A stretch of DNA of 64,000 bases, from NCBI GenBank assembly GCA_009869945.1, contig WIXG01000021.1:186001-250000 (forward strand). The letters run 5' to 3'. Source of the DNA: Mesaphorura yosii (Eukaryota > Arthropoda > Collembola > Poduromorpha > Tullbergiidae). Made by a program: the position numbers and the translations under genes. Of this stretch, positions 36,930-49,481 are shown in pieces (positions within the stretch are counted from its first letter, which is position 1; every line of letters starts with the position of its first letter). The notes beneath the pieces are model-generated. The model did no database searches. It was not told where the DNA came from and saw nothing but the letters and a program-made list of their open reading frames with translations.

Positions 36930-39900
36930 TCACCGTCGCCTCCGTCCGAGCCCGAGATTCGTCCCCAAACGGCTCCTTGTCGTCTCTTGATTAATGAAGG
37001 GGAGAAAGCTGCGAATCTTCTTTAGACCGTGATCTCCTAACGCGTGCGGCTTCCACTCGGAGCGGAAGTTGGCGGTGCTGGCGAGTGCTCTGGCATCTGG
37101 CAAGGAGACAGCAGAGAAAGAAAGCATTAAACTGCTGTATACGTAGACGTGTTGACTGTGTAGGCTCGCTTTTAAGCCAATTAAGTTAAGTGCGTGACAG
37201 TCGCAGTGCCTGCCTGCTACGCTTGTTTACTTTTTGCGACTTGCGAGTTCATCAGTTTGCCACTTTAATTGATATGTATTTCTAAATGATGCGTGACACT
37301 GTACTTTTGCTCGAGAGTTCTAATTCACTGGAAAAGTTGGGCCCACACAACGTGGTATTTTAATACCGATTTTTACCCGTCGAATTAGAATCCCATTTGC
37401 AGATTTGTAAGTTTTTGCTGCACAATTATCGCTAATTTCCGCCAACGTGCGATCAAGACTACATTTTTTTAAATTCATTATCACTATCATCATTTGGTAA
37501 CTAGTTTCAATATTCATTTCACGAATTCATTCATGACTCATCGTCGAGCTTCCAGCACAAATTAACGACACCGAACCTGTCTCGGCTCGAAATCCTGAAA
37601 TCCAATCAGCAGGAAGGCAGGAGCGAAAGCGAGGAAAGAGGAACTTAATTTTTGGGCTACACTTTCTCGCTTTCAGGAAATTATCATCTTTCACGTTGAA
37701 ATTTCATCCCGACGTGCGTCGTACTTAACACGACCAGACATGACACACAACGTGAGTGTAGTCTGGTCATGTGTCTAATGTAATTACAAATTATCGCGAA
37801 TCGTCCCACAACCGCCATCACACGCCACGTCAAGCTAGACCAGGCCACATTGTAAATTGAATCCGGGACATTAATGTAATAAAATTCCAGCGTTTGACGC
37901 TTCACTAGCTCACATTTGCTTTGCATGTTTAGTGGCAGTAGTGTAGTCGTATTTTTTTAGAAAATTGCAACGAGGCGGCGAGATTGAGTCGAATCAGCGC
38001 TTAATCAACTTATTTCGACGCGTAACTCAGCGCCAGAATGTCAAAAAGCATTAATTCTTGCCTCGGAGTTGATTTTACTGCAAAATAGTGAAATATGCGA
38101 GAACAAAATTCTCGCCAATTTGCGCAAAAATCGACTTACCATAGTTATGTTCCGAATTTCCGCCATTTTCGCTCGACCCACCGCCGACTTCTTCTTGTTC
38201 GCCTTCGTCTTTGCGTAGGGCTTCGATATTATCTTGCAGATGCTCAAAGAATTCCTTCATGTTGCTCAGGGCCCCTGAAAAGTGAACGAATACAAAAAAG
38301 TGAACGTTGGTCGAGCATTTAATCTAAGAAAATCTAAGATCAAAGCAAACACTGATGAATTATTAAATTCGTTGCTATTCTTCGCACGAGCTAGAATTCG
38401 TGAATTCATGAATTCCCTAACCCACAAGAAAGACGGAGGAAATTAACACGCCTGTTAAAAATAAAGCATTGTGCAAAGATTGTGTTACAGCGCATTAATT
38501 TATTATGAGCTTTCAGTTCTACACTACTTCGTCCTGCTGACGCTCGTGTGACTTCTTTGTGGGCAGAAGGAAGAGAAAATTGGAAATTGAAAGAACACGA
38601 AATGAAGCGTGAAGTCGCGAAGCCTAACATTTGCGATTCTATTATTCATAGTCAAACCCCTGCCCTAATCCCATTGTTGTTGCTGTTGTTGTGCTCTGAC
38701 CGAGCCGAGAATGAAAACGAAAATGAAAACGAGAATGAGAATTGAGGAGGTGTGAACTTCCCGACTCACTCAACTTGACAGCTGAGCAATTAATTCTAGA
38801 AACTAGAAAGGTGAAAAGAGGAGACAAAGTACAGGCAGGGAAGAAAATGCTCTTTAATCTCTTGACATTAACATTAAGCTCTGCTTTTGTTCTTTGCACG
38901 AGTTCGAACCCACAACCACAACAATTCAAAGAGTCAATCAAGAGCCTACCGCAAAGGGCACGGCACGCCAAGGAGAAAATTCTCGGAGTGGTGGGTCGAA
39001 GAAAATTAAGTATATGTGCACATCTCCCAACCAGGAATTTGCGAGGCTTCATGGCTCTCACGGGTTGCCTACTTTCACTTTCCTCGTGAATTTCTTCTAG
39101 AATATTGCACTCTGCCGCACCGATTTGGAATTTGGATCAGTAACTTACTTGCGCCAATGTACGGAGTGAACGTAGGCTGCTCGTCATTGTCCAATCCCGC
39201 TCCCGGCTGCTCCGCGCTGGCTTCCAGCTCCGGATTGTGAAGAGAGTGCAGGAGTTCCTTCAGGGTGGGATGCTGCTGCCCGTTGGCAACCCCTGTCTTC
39301 GAGTTGGCGAGCAGCGGGAGCGGCTGCTGCCCACGGCCACTGCCGCTGTTCCCGTCTCGCCCCGTGCTGTGGTAGAATTTGGAGAGCCGAGCCTGAGGAA
39401 ACTTGTGCTGGAAGGATGGTGGTCGGAAATTGGTGTAGCGGCTGTTTTCATCCCCGCCGTCGTAGTACTGCGTGTTTTGGAAAGGGTCACGTGCCACGCG
39501 ACGCGAGTACGGGAGCACGGGCGATTTGACCTCACCTGCGAAAGGGTAAAAAGAAAGAAAGAAGAGGCGAGTCCGAAATTAGATGAGAAGTAGAAGTTGT
39601 TAATTATCCGTGCCGCTATCGACTTTCACATTTCGCGTTTCACATCACAAGCGCATGAGGAGGCCTTCGCTGACGTAAGTGCAACCTGCCGCCCGCCTGC
39701 CATCCACCCACGCCACGACATTACAAAACGTTGATGCCATGCAGCAGACTGTGTCGAGAAGCCAATGAGAAGGCCAATCTGGCCTAGCCGGGCTTGGAAT
39801 GGAAGGCCCTGCCGGAAAAGTTGGATTGACTTGCCTTGGCGTGACTATTTACGTAGTTTTGGGCAACATGACATGACGCTGGCAAGCCGCAAATGTCAAT

Positions 39901-42900
39901 TTTTTGGACAGCGGGCAGTTTCAGGCGCAGGCAGGCAATTGTTTTCATTGACTGCGTCGTGCCTTGCTAATAATATCAAAGATCTTCCCACAGCCGTATT
40001 CTCCGTGGCTTAACTGGCTTGGCATCGCCATCGCCATCGCGTCGCGTCTACCAAAATAAGTCTGACTTTGCCCCATAGATGCAAATGCATGCGTTGTAAC
40101 TCGCAAACTCACAAGTCGAGTCGAGATCTTTCGTGCCTTCTTTCTTTTCTGCGAGGCACTGGTGCGTGTGCGTGTATGCGTCATAAAATTTGATAGCTTC
40201 TCCACCCGACCAGACAGACAGCCAAGCCCTGCCATGCATTTGTCCTGCCAATGTGTCATATTTCAGTAGTTACAGCAGTCTAGGTACTTGTAATTAAAAG
40301 TGGGAGACAAAATGAGACTCAAATTTCCGAGTTTATCAGACGAGCAAGTAGGCGTATCAGGCCTTGATATTATACTACACTACTCAGCACAGTTTAGAAC
40401 AAGGCCAAGCCAGGCCACGCGAGTTATCAAGTTATGTATCATACATTATGAGAAAATGAGAAAAGAGAAAACTATAGTAAGTAACATGTTTAATTCACTG
40501 TTTCCAGAAACCGACCACACATTCCTAAGGCAAGTCGCAGTTTCGCATTTCAAATTGCTAATTAAGCCCACCAACGTGCCAACTCGACCCGACCCAGAAA
40601 CAAAGTAATAAGTAGCTGACTGATTCGCGACTATTTTCCAGGTTCGAGAAAGTTTGTGCCGATAATCGTGCGTTCGCGTTCGAAAAGTCGTAAAAGGTAA
40701 AAATAAACACGACTTAATGAGCATCTGAAATAAAAAAAAAGTAGTTTTCCTTTGAAAAAGTTGTCTGCGAATTCTATTTTTAATCGTTCCGTCTTATTAA
40801 AATTGGTAATATTGGTCTGTTTGCAATTTATTATTCTGCGCATGCAATAGCTTCTGATTGAATGAACATGAAATGCTCTGCTTTGCTTTGCATCTCGGGT
40901 CGAAAAGCATTGAAGCAAAATAGAAGCAGAAAATGAAATTGAATGGCGGTTTTCAAATTACGAATTACGACTTACGTAATTGAATGTAAATGTAAATATA
41001 CTCGGGAACCATTTCGGCGATAGAGTCGGAATCGGATTGTAAACAAAAGAACAGAGACACGTCATCGTCATTGTTTAAGAGTCGTGGGAGAAAACTTTCT
41101 TACGCACGCACGAGCCGAACAACGAATTGAAAGATTTAATCTTTGACTCATGCTTCCTGGAGCTTCCTTTGATTGATAATCTTTCTACTGCTTCCTTGCC
41201 GCCAATTAATTATGTATCGCAAGTTCGTGTACGGTGTTTACTGGCCCAAATCCCGAGAGTACAACAACCAGATTAAAATCGATAAGAAATTTGGGCGGCT
41301 GGCCGTAGTGGTTTCCTCCCACATTCATCCTTTGTCATCATCGTTTTTTTTTACTTAATTAAGGGACCGAGTTCCGGGCCCGACTACTTTGGAACGGACC
41401 GAATGGGCAGTTAGTTTGGTAAATTTTTCTCTCAATCTATCGATTGACGGTTAAGGCTTGACGCCTGGCGCCTGTTTCGAGCACGCACTAAAATGAGCCA
41501 ATGTCAAGCCAAACCCACACTTTCATGATCACGACACCGCAAAACAACTGCTAAACTCCTCATCCGTCTCCGATTGAAGGCTGAAGCTGATAGCCACGGC
41601 CGAGCACCACAACTCAAAAATTTCCGTGACAGGTGGCTACTTTTTAATGACGCTTGGCTGGCACTTGAATTGTAAGTGGTCAGAAATAGGAAATAACCAT
41701 TTGCTATTTGGCATTTGGCGGCAGCCGCCAAATGGCTTGACGAAGTCAAGCCTTGATTATGATTATGGCCTTTAACTTCACGTGCCTGTGCTTCCGTGTG
41801 CGTTGATTTATTCAATGTTTTTCTAATTGAAGACTCTCTTCGCTTACACACGACGACCACCACGACCAATTCATAAACATATCGAGATGTAGATGTGTAG
41901 ATCACGAGCCAAAAATATAGCTCATCCCAAGGCGAATCCATTAGTGAATTATGAATTATCCCATCAGGGACCCGAGAGAAAAGAGCTGCCGGACAGCGTA
42001 CGCGTACGTAGCAAAAGGATTTCAATTTCATTTCCTGTTTTCAACTGGCAGAGAATGAGTGGGAGCCCTCATGAATAGAAAGTTCAGGCATGCAACAAGT
42101 TACAAGTTCCAACGCGCATTTATCCTGGCCTTAATCTCTTCCTTAATCAAGTAACTAGCGACTAGTGGACTATTTTCTGCTGTCATTGTCGTCCGTCTAT
42201 TCTTGGATTTCTGGGCCTCAGGGAATAATTCTCCTGCCCCGGCCGGACACCGACACGGACACTGACTTGGTCAATTTCTGCCTCTAATCAAGTTAGCCGC
42301 CGAATGATTGATAACCACTGATAACGATAGCGATAACTCACCTAATCTAGGGTGAGAAAGGCGTGCGTATCCTGCACAACACCCGAAACTCGGTGGATAA
42401 GGTCCTGCAAGCAAGCAGAAGCACAAAATGAATGTCATGCGTTTGCATTGAAACAGTCTGAGGTGAGAATCGAAAAGGAAATGATGAAGTGAAAGGAGAC
42501 AGGCGCGGAGAAGAGAAGAACTTTAATCTAAAGCATGTAGGAAGCTGTGTATTGTGTATTTGCTGACTCGTCACTTTTCATCAATTTAAATCAATTAACC
42601 TCTTCCGACGAATCTCTAAAATTACTACTGCCAATAATAAACGAGGCCTTGAATAGCCGCTGGGTCGTCAGACTGGAAACAAAGCTGGAATCGACGACTG
42701 AGATTGTTGGGAGTTATGAACTTTCGTGTCCTGTCCTTCGCTCTTGGCTTTTCGCCTTCGTTGATGCTAGCAACGGCGGAAGTCTTACAACTGATCACGT
42801 ATAATTAAGGGCTCATACCCACGGGTACGGGTTTTACGCACATTTAGCCTTACGCGTCATTGGAAGTAGTGTAGCGTAGCAAGTGAAATGCGATCCTGGC

Positions 42901-43418
42901 GAGTGGCGAGACTGGAGATTTACGAATCTTCCAGTTTTCGTCGAGTTTCCGATTCAAAAGGGGACAAGAAGCCTTTCAGATGCGCAAGACAAGCAAAGCA
43001 GACTTGTAGACTTCTTAATCGTAATTGTATTTCGCATTTCTTGTATCGTCTCACAGGTTAATAATCTTAAGATTCTCAAGAGATCGCCTAAGGACCTTAG
43101 CTTTCTCAATAAATTGCAGATTGCAGTTGCAACTACAGCTGTCACAATTCGTAAATCGGGTACATTGCACACACAAGCACGTCAGTAATCGGTGATAAAT
43201 CATTCGTAAACGGTACAATGCTTAACAGATGAATTATCATTGCAATGCTATGAATTAATGAAGGCTAAGCCAACGCCAGTCTGGCCGGTCAAGATCAAGA
43301 AGCACGATTAAGTCAAGAATTGCATTTTGCATTGCTTACCTTCTGCAAGTGACCCCAGGTGGCCGAGAACCGTCGTGCAGCAGCAGCACGCCAGGAAGAG
43401 TAGAGGAATCCAGCCCAT
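36930..43418 (-). CDS. secreted prohormone-like precursor, unrecognised
   Basis: I do not recognise this protein. Five minus-strand exons (43418-43340, 42404-42342, 39535-39149, 38274-38140, 37096-36930) are joined by four phase-1 introns, giving 276 residues. It starts with a strong signal peptide (MGWIPLLFLACCCCTTVLG). A longer first exon with an ATG at 43502 is possible but would bury the signal. The mature part is polar, with only one adjacent Cys pair (about 35-36), a dibasic SRR site near residue 60, a helical acidic stretch (ALSNMKEFFEHLQDNIEALR), a KK at 247-248, and a C-terminus ending Gly-Arg-Arg-Arg-Arg. That ending is the form of an amidation plus basic cleavage signal, so a 23-residue amidated peptide (249-271) could be released. 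The gene spans 6.5 kb, larger than its neighbours, as regulated neuroendocrine genes often are. Alternative: a secreted matrix protein. Confidence 0.55.
38707..38742 (+). repeat. hexamer microsatellite (GARAAY)6
   Basis: Six imperfect tandem hexamers of the form GAAAAC, GAAAAT and GAGAAT, in the intron between exons 4 and 3 of the prohormone-like gene. Confidence 0.75.
41712..41752. repeat. two abutting perfect inverted repeats
   Basis: CATTTGGCGGC (41712-41722) and GCCGCCAAATG (41724-41734) are perfect 11 bp arms around one base. Immediately next, GGCTTGAC (41734-41741) and GTCAAGCC (41745-41752) are perfect 8 bp arms around GAA. The two hairpins share one base. They lie in the 2.8 kb intron of the prohormone-like gene. 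Role unknown. Confidence 0.85.
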
Positions 43419-43502
43419 TCTTGGATCCAGAGTGCTTGTACTCGAAATCCTAGACACTTTACTGGCTTTACGGTCGTTTGTGCTCGCAAGCGCAGGAAAC
43501 AT

Positions 43503-46500
43503 GGATCAGCAACTCTGATTTGACTGACTGTGACTGTGATTGATTTGGAAATTCGAATGAGATCCTGCCCTGCACTTGTTTAGTTAAGTTATTTCTGAAG
43601 ACGTAGACGAAAACGAAGACGCGAAAGATGCGAATGCAAATTTTGGCCTTTCGTTCCAGGAGAGCAGCAGCACAGACCGTTAAGAAATTCACTGGCCTGT
43701 CTAATTCAGAGATTTGTGTCAGTCGGACCGGGAATTAAGGGGTTTATTGTACAAATTACAAAAAAGTCTCAAAAAGTTGTAACTGGATTCCGAAGCTGAC
43801 TTTTTCTTTCTTTTCGTTTCACAGACTTGGCGAGCAGAAAAGCGTTGGTTATTGTGATTCAGTCATTCGAGAGGAGAAAGTAGAAATAATAGCTACGTTT
43901 TGTACGTTATAATAATGAAGCTGAAGCTGAAGTCGCAGATGTGTTTGCGTAAGTTTACGCCCTGTTTAGTGACTAATGTTTCGCGTAATACCCGTAATAG
44001 CAAGTCGTAGTGTACCTGGCTGGATAGCAACTGGGACACGACTGATGAGGGATTCTGTCTCAAGTTGCTCCTATATGAAGATCCGGCTCGCTTCGCTTTT
44101 CGCTGGCTAGGCTTCACCCGCTTCGTGTGCGGGGTTTCGTGAAGCAAGTCCAATGAATGAATCCGTGTTCGCGTTTCGCTTTCAACTTCGAGTCAAGTAG
44201 CCATTGTACATGCACGTATGCGAAATACGAAAACGGAAGCTCGATACAAACAAAAGGTAAAATTCCCCATCTCCATGCGCAATTCCCAATGCAACGCAAC
44301 ATTAGTCAGGCCTTCCATTTCGAGGAAATGATCCCACAACCGGCCGCCCGCGGCCCGCGACTAATTTCCTCAATTAAAGGTTCCCGTCCGCGGCCCCGGC
44401 CTTTCTTTTAGCGTAATGAACTTTCTCCGCTTGCTTCCCTTCAATGCCTGCTGGCCGCCCACGACAATTCATATTCATGCTCGCGATGTTTCGTGGCGGC
44501 TCAACTACTCGTGTGGTGTTGTGTGTCAAGATACTGGTCGGTCGGTCGCCACTCTCCACGCTGCTGTTCCGTGTCATTTGCATATTGTTTGCACAACACG
44601 TGTAATCAAGCCAAGCTAAAGCTTGGCCCATGCTGTGCCTGTACCGTGCCGGGAGTCATTCAATCTGATAAGGCGATTACGGAAACGAAACCTCGTTGGT
44701 TATGCATGGCTTGGCTTAGTTTTTCGTACAGCAAGCTTCCTGAATTGTGGGAAAGTACGGCTCCACGCCTGACCTGGCACGCTGACTGGCAGCCACTTGT
44801 GACTGTGACTGTAATTTGCAAATTCGCGATTCGCAAACGTCGTGCCCGTGCCATGGCATGTCGTGTAAAGTGTAAATAGGAAGTGAAAAGGTGGTGACGG
44901 TGCTTTCGTGTTTCTGGCTGGTGTCGGTGTTGGCAAATGAGTACTTTCGAGTTTTTTTTATTGCATTGGCACTTAATGAATGAAATAAAAAGCATTTCCG
45001 CATCACGGCTGTACAATTTTCTAGCTTCTTTCACTGAGGACGGAGTCTGGGCCGACTTTGAGTACGAATTTACGAATTATGTTGTGAATGACGAAAGCAA
45101 TTATAGACACATATTTAGACATAAGCTGACTAACCACAACTGAAAGTGGAATTAAAGCACTTGCTGTCTTGTCTGTCTAGTTCCAGTGTCTATGCTAATT
45201 GCTGCAATGCTGTAATTTGTATTTGACATTGGAGGCTCGGTAACTGGCTGGTACTTTTGAATTTTACGGTATTCATTCATAATTCAATTACAAAACAAGC
45301 AAAGCGCATTGCTCCAATTAACCAGCTTAGCTTCTCATTGATTCTTAACGAGGTTTTGAATGAATCCTTCAGCAGATTTGTAATAAAAAAGAATTCATTT
45401 CATTAGGGCGTAAGTGGCTTCCGAATTGTGGGTGAGACTCATGGTTGAACTCGAACCAATTACTTATTCCACGAAAGCTCGTTTGCGATACGTAAAGCCT
45501 TCCCGTCGCTACCGCCCGCAGCCAGGCAGGCGACCGCAAATTCTAACTTGAATTCCTGTGAACTTGTGTCAATTATTTGACAATGAGCTCGAAAATCAGG
45601 AGTTAAATTCTGGAAACTAACTTTATTATGCGCAGTAAGACTGAAATTGCAGTCTGTTTCTTTGCTTTGCCTTGAAAGACGAGCCTTTGGAGACCCGTCG
45701 CGCAACCCCACTAAGGGACAGAGTAAGACAAAAAATGGAATAAATTCAAAATGGTGAAGAAACTAGTGAAAATGACCATTTCTAAAATTTTTTGAAGATT
45801 TTTCTCCAATTTTTTATTTTACTGGCAGCTTGAACCTTTATTTTATGTAAATGAGTTGACAAGGCCTGAAATGTTTCGTCAGCTAAACCATTAACCAAAT
45901 AACCATTAAGCATACTAACTCAAACCTTGGTACACGGTACCCCCTTTTATTCTATTGTTTGCCTACTCTGTCCCATAGTGGGGTATACCCCAGGCAATCG
46001 CCGAATGAATGAGTCTGAAGCTAAATTCCAAGAGTGGGACAAAACATTGCGACTCAATGCATCATTCGTCAGATTTTATGTTTATATTTCCAAGTTTTCA
46101 CTTTCCAGATACTCGAAAGTTGGAAATTCACAAAACTCGCACAACAGAGTGCGGATTTCGTTCCCTGAAGACGAGGTGGTGGTTGTTGAAATGCCAGATG
46201 ACAGATAAACAAGAATTTGTGGCACATTTTATTGCCAGATTCAATTTATCGTAAAAATAAATGCCTGACGTTATGCTTTGGAGACTTTGGACTCCTTTCG
46301 GGCGAAGATACGCGATTCGCTTGCGAAAAATTCGGATCAAGTCATAAAACTCCGCGTGCGGGCGCGGGCGGTGTGTTTTCTTTGAATCATTTCGTCCCAC
46401 ATTCGAAATTCGACGCAGGTAGACATGACGCGGAGTTGGTTTTTATTGCCTGGCTTCCGGGAAGAACGAAGATGTTCGCATTCGTCATTCTTACATCGTT

Positions 46501-49481
46501 TTATGATCCATTTTACGCCATGCTTCATGGGTTTAAGACTGACGAGAACGAAAACGAGTTGGCGAATGGCTGTCGGCCGTGTTTACGTTTTCCGTTTTCG
46601 CTTCTTACGCTGGTCGATCTCCAAAATGACTGACTACTTAATCATATCAAGAAATCTTTACGATTATTGCCCTCAGCGCCAAAAAGCCAACGTCCAGACC
46701 AAACGTCCAGCGAAACAGCAACTCACAATAAGTTGAACTGAGCTAATAAACAATAAAAGTTTTATTCTTTCATTTATGTACTCGTTAAGATCTCCTGCCT
46801 TCGTCGTCTTGTCTTCGGATTTCTTTCCAGATCGGCCAGGCCAAAGAAATGTAGAAATGTCCAACAAGTGCTCTGCTGGCCACTATACACTGGGGCAACA
46901 TGCAACAGGACAAAAATGGAATGCGAATGGCCATGGCCAAAGGTCGGAGACATAAATAATCCAGCCTCGCCAAGAGAATTGTGATGGTGACGGGGGCGGC
47001 ATTACGCATCAAGTAATGAACAAGAATCATGAAATACCTGTAAAAGTGGACATGACACAGCCTTCTGAAAATAGCTTGGAAAAGTTTTTCTTAATTGGAT
47101 CGCATATCGCATGCAGGGGGACGTTGAATTTAATAAAGTTAGCTCACTGGATTGAGAATTAATGTATCATTCTTGGGACGCACGGCAGAAACCCAGTCAA
47201 GGACAAGAACAATGAATGAAAAACAGCGAATACGAATACGAATACGTGAATTTAATAATCTTTTGAGAGCCTGGCAACACGCACACAACATCAAAAAATC
47301 TGCAGCGCGGATTCTATTACAAGTACTTTCTCCAGCCAGCAGCCAAGCCAAGATCGTAATTTCGTAATGAAGTGAAACACTTTCGTGTGTATACAGAAAG
47401 CACAAAGCAACGACGGCGACGAGACGAGTCTCTCCATTCTTTAGAAGAGCAGAAAGCAGAACAAGAACATTAATATTTATAACACGCTGAAAGTGAATTA
47501 TAACGCTAAACGCTAAATACTTACCAGCCCACGTCAGTCGCCGTAAAAGAGTAATAACGAGAAAGCGAGTCTTTGTTTACTGGAGTGAACAAACTGATAA
47601 TAATAATGAATTACGACCATCCATCGTCATCATCATCGCCTAGCGTCATGCCGTGTCGTGTTGCTCGTAGTTGTCGCGGCTGCTTCCTGGAATTTACATC
47701 TTTCATCCTGTTAATCCTTTTCTAATTTTTATTATACACATTACAGGCTGTAAGTACGTATTATCAGTATTATGTACACACTCCAGCTGCAGCTAGTCGA
47801 TTCAGCCTCAGCCCACTCTAAACATTGACGGATCGCGTGCCGTGCATGCGGGTCCCGCTGCTCTCATTTCCAATTAGCATACGTGACAGTAGAAGCTATC
47901 GTCAGAGTCATACCATCCTGCCACTCCGCCAAGCCGAGGAAGCGATGAGAGAAAGCAGAACATGCAGGAAAGTCCAAGCAGGCCAAGAGCCAAGCCACTT
48001 GGAGTCAGGACGTCTCTGGAGCCTGACTTAATAGAATCTAACGAGAGTGACGATGGCGATGATAATTTTAAATAATCACAGGATAATGGAAAGGAGGGCA
48101 AAAAGAAGAAACTTACGTGTGGTGGTACATGTCGTAGGTTGCAGCTGCAGGTATTAAGGTAAATTAGATAAGTAGAATTGATCTCGACTGCTGTCACGTT
48201 TACTTACCTGTGCTGCGCTACCCACGCATTCATCCGTTTTCACTAAAAATAGGACGGTCGACAGACGGTGCCGACTCGACGCCCGATCCAAAGGAATTGC
48301 AGACTTGTCAGATGCTGCAGGTTTCCTGGCGCTGAAGTGAGAAGAAACTTTAAACTAGACTGCTGCAGACTGCTGAGGGGCGTTGGCGTTGGCGGTGTAG
48401 TGCGTGCACTGGGCATAGGCACCGATTGGCTGCTGGAAATCTCGATGGTCGATATTCTTTTTGCTCAGACGTTGACTTATTCAATGATGTACGAAGGTGC
48501 CAGGTGCGCCACTGGTGTTTGTCTTCCGTGGCACCGCGGCGCTTGGTTGAAGCGCAATTATCGTGATGATGATGCGAAGTTCTGATTGATGACTATTTCC
48601 AGTTTCCTGAAACAGTGTAATTAAAATATACTGGCTGGCTTAATTAATGCGAATTTAAAATGGCAGTGGAAAGTGTCCATTTGGACAAGGGAGGCAACAG
48701 GAAATAGCAGCTTACTTTTACTTTTCTTTTTCCAGTCAATTAATTACAGGCTGAATTAATTGAAATACTGCACTGTATCGTCAGCTAATGACTGAATGAG
48801 CAATGCAAATAGCTGTCACGGTGTGGGACGAATGATTCGTGATTCAGCTGCAGACTCAAATTCAGGTGCAAGGTTCTTTCCAAACAAAGCTGAACACCCA
48901 CACACACACAAACGAATCTTTATTTTTATGTTGTTTTGATTTGATATATGTAATATGCACTGTTTTGTAGATCTCTCGTAGCTTGTTACTCACGAGTGTC
49001 GTTATTTCGTTGAACTATTTAATTATCATTAATTACGCCTTGGCCATGTCGTTTGTCATTGATATGATTACTGCTGGCTCACGACCTCTTGACCCCGAGA
49101 TTGCCTTTGTTACTTGACCGCATTTGTATGGAAGAAGTTGGAGTCCAAGTCAGTCGCACGAGTCGACGAGTCTTTCATACATGCAACAAGTCGGAACTCG
49201 GAAGATAGCACAAAGATGACAAGCAAATAGCAAAATAACATGCTCACAATCTCGAAAGTCGAAAACATTCTTAATCTTTGCACTCAAACCTATAAATTGA
49301 ACATGTAGCTATTTTGTTATGTAGTCTAGCTTAGTTGTGGTCTTGCTTGTGTGTACGCAGTGTAGTTTGCGGTTAGCTAATCATGAATTTGCTCGTGATA
49401 CTTAACCAACTGAAGTAAAATCAGGAGCCAAACAGTTCCCGGCTTGTCCTGGCGCGGCGCCTGGTTTCATTGTATAAGAAC
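43503..49481. other. 6 kb gene-free interval between divergent genes
   Basis: Between the starts of the prohormone-like gene and the MATH-BTB gene. Many short open frames exist on both strands, but none shows recognisable similarity or splice-supported extension. Text is rich in recurring short words such as TGACTGTGACTG and GCGAATTACG. A short (CGAATA)3 run is at 47227-47244. Confidence 0.45.
44341..44402. repeat. GC-rich patch with interrupted inverted repeat
   Basis: Two GC clusters, CGGCCGCCCGCGGCCCGCG and CCGCGGCCCCGGCC, flank an AT-rich centre of about 30 bp. CCGCGG and GGCC units recur in opposite orientation. It stands out from the surrounding AT-rich sequence. Confidence 0.55.

Noticed and set aside
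43419..43502. Upstream in-frame ATG of the prohormone-like gene
   Set aside because: It would place 28 polar residues before the signal peptide; the ATG at 43418 gives a canonical secretory start.
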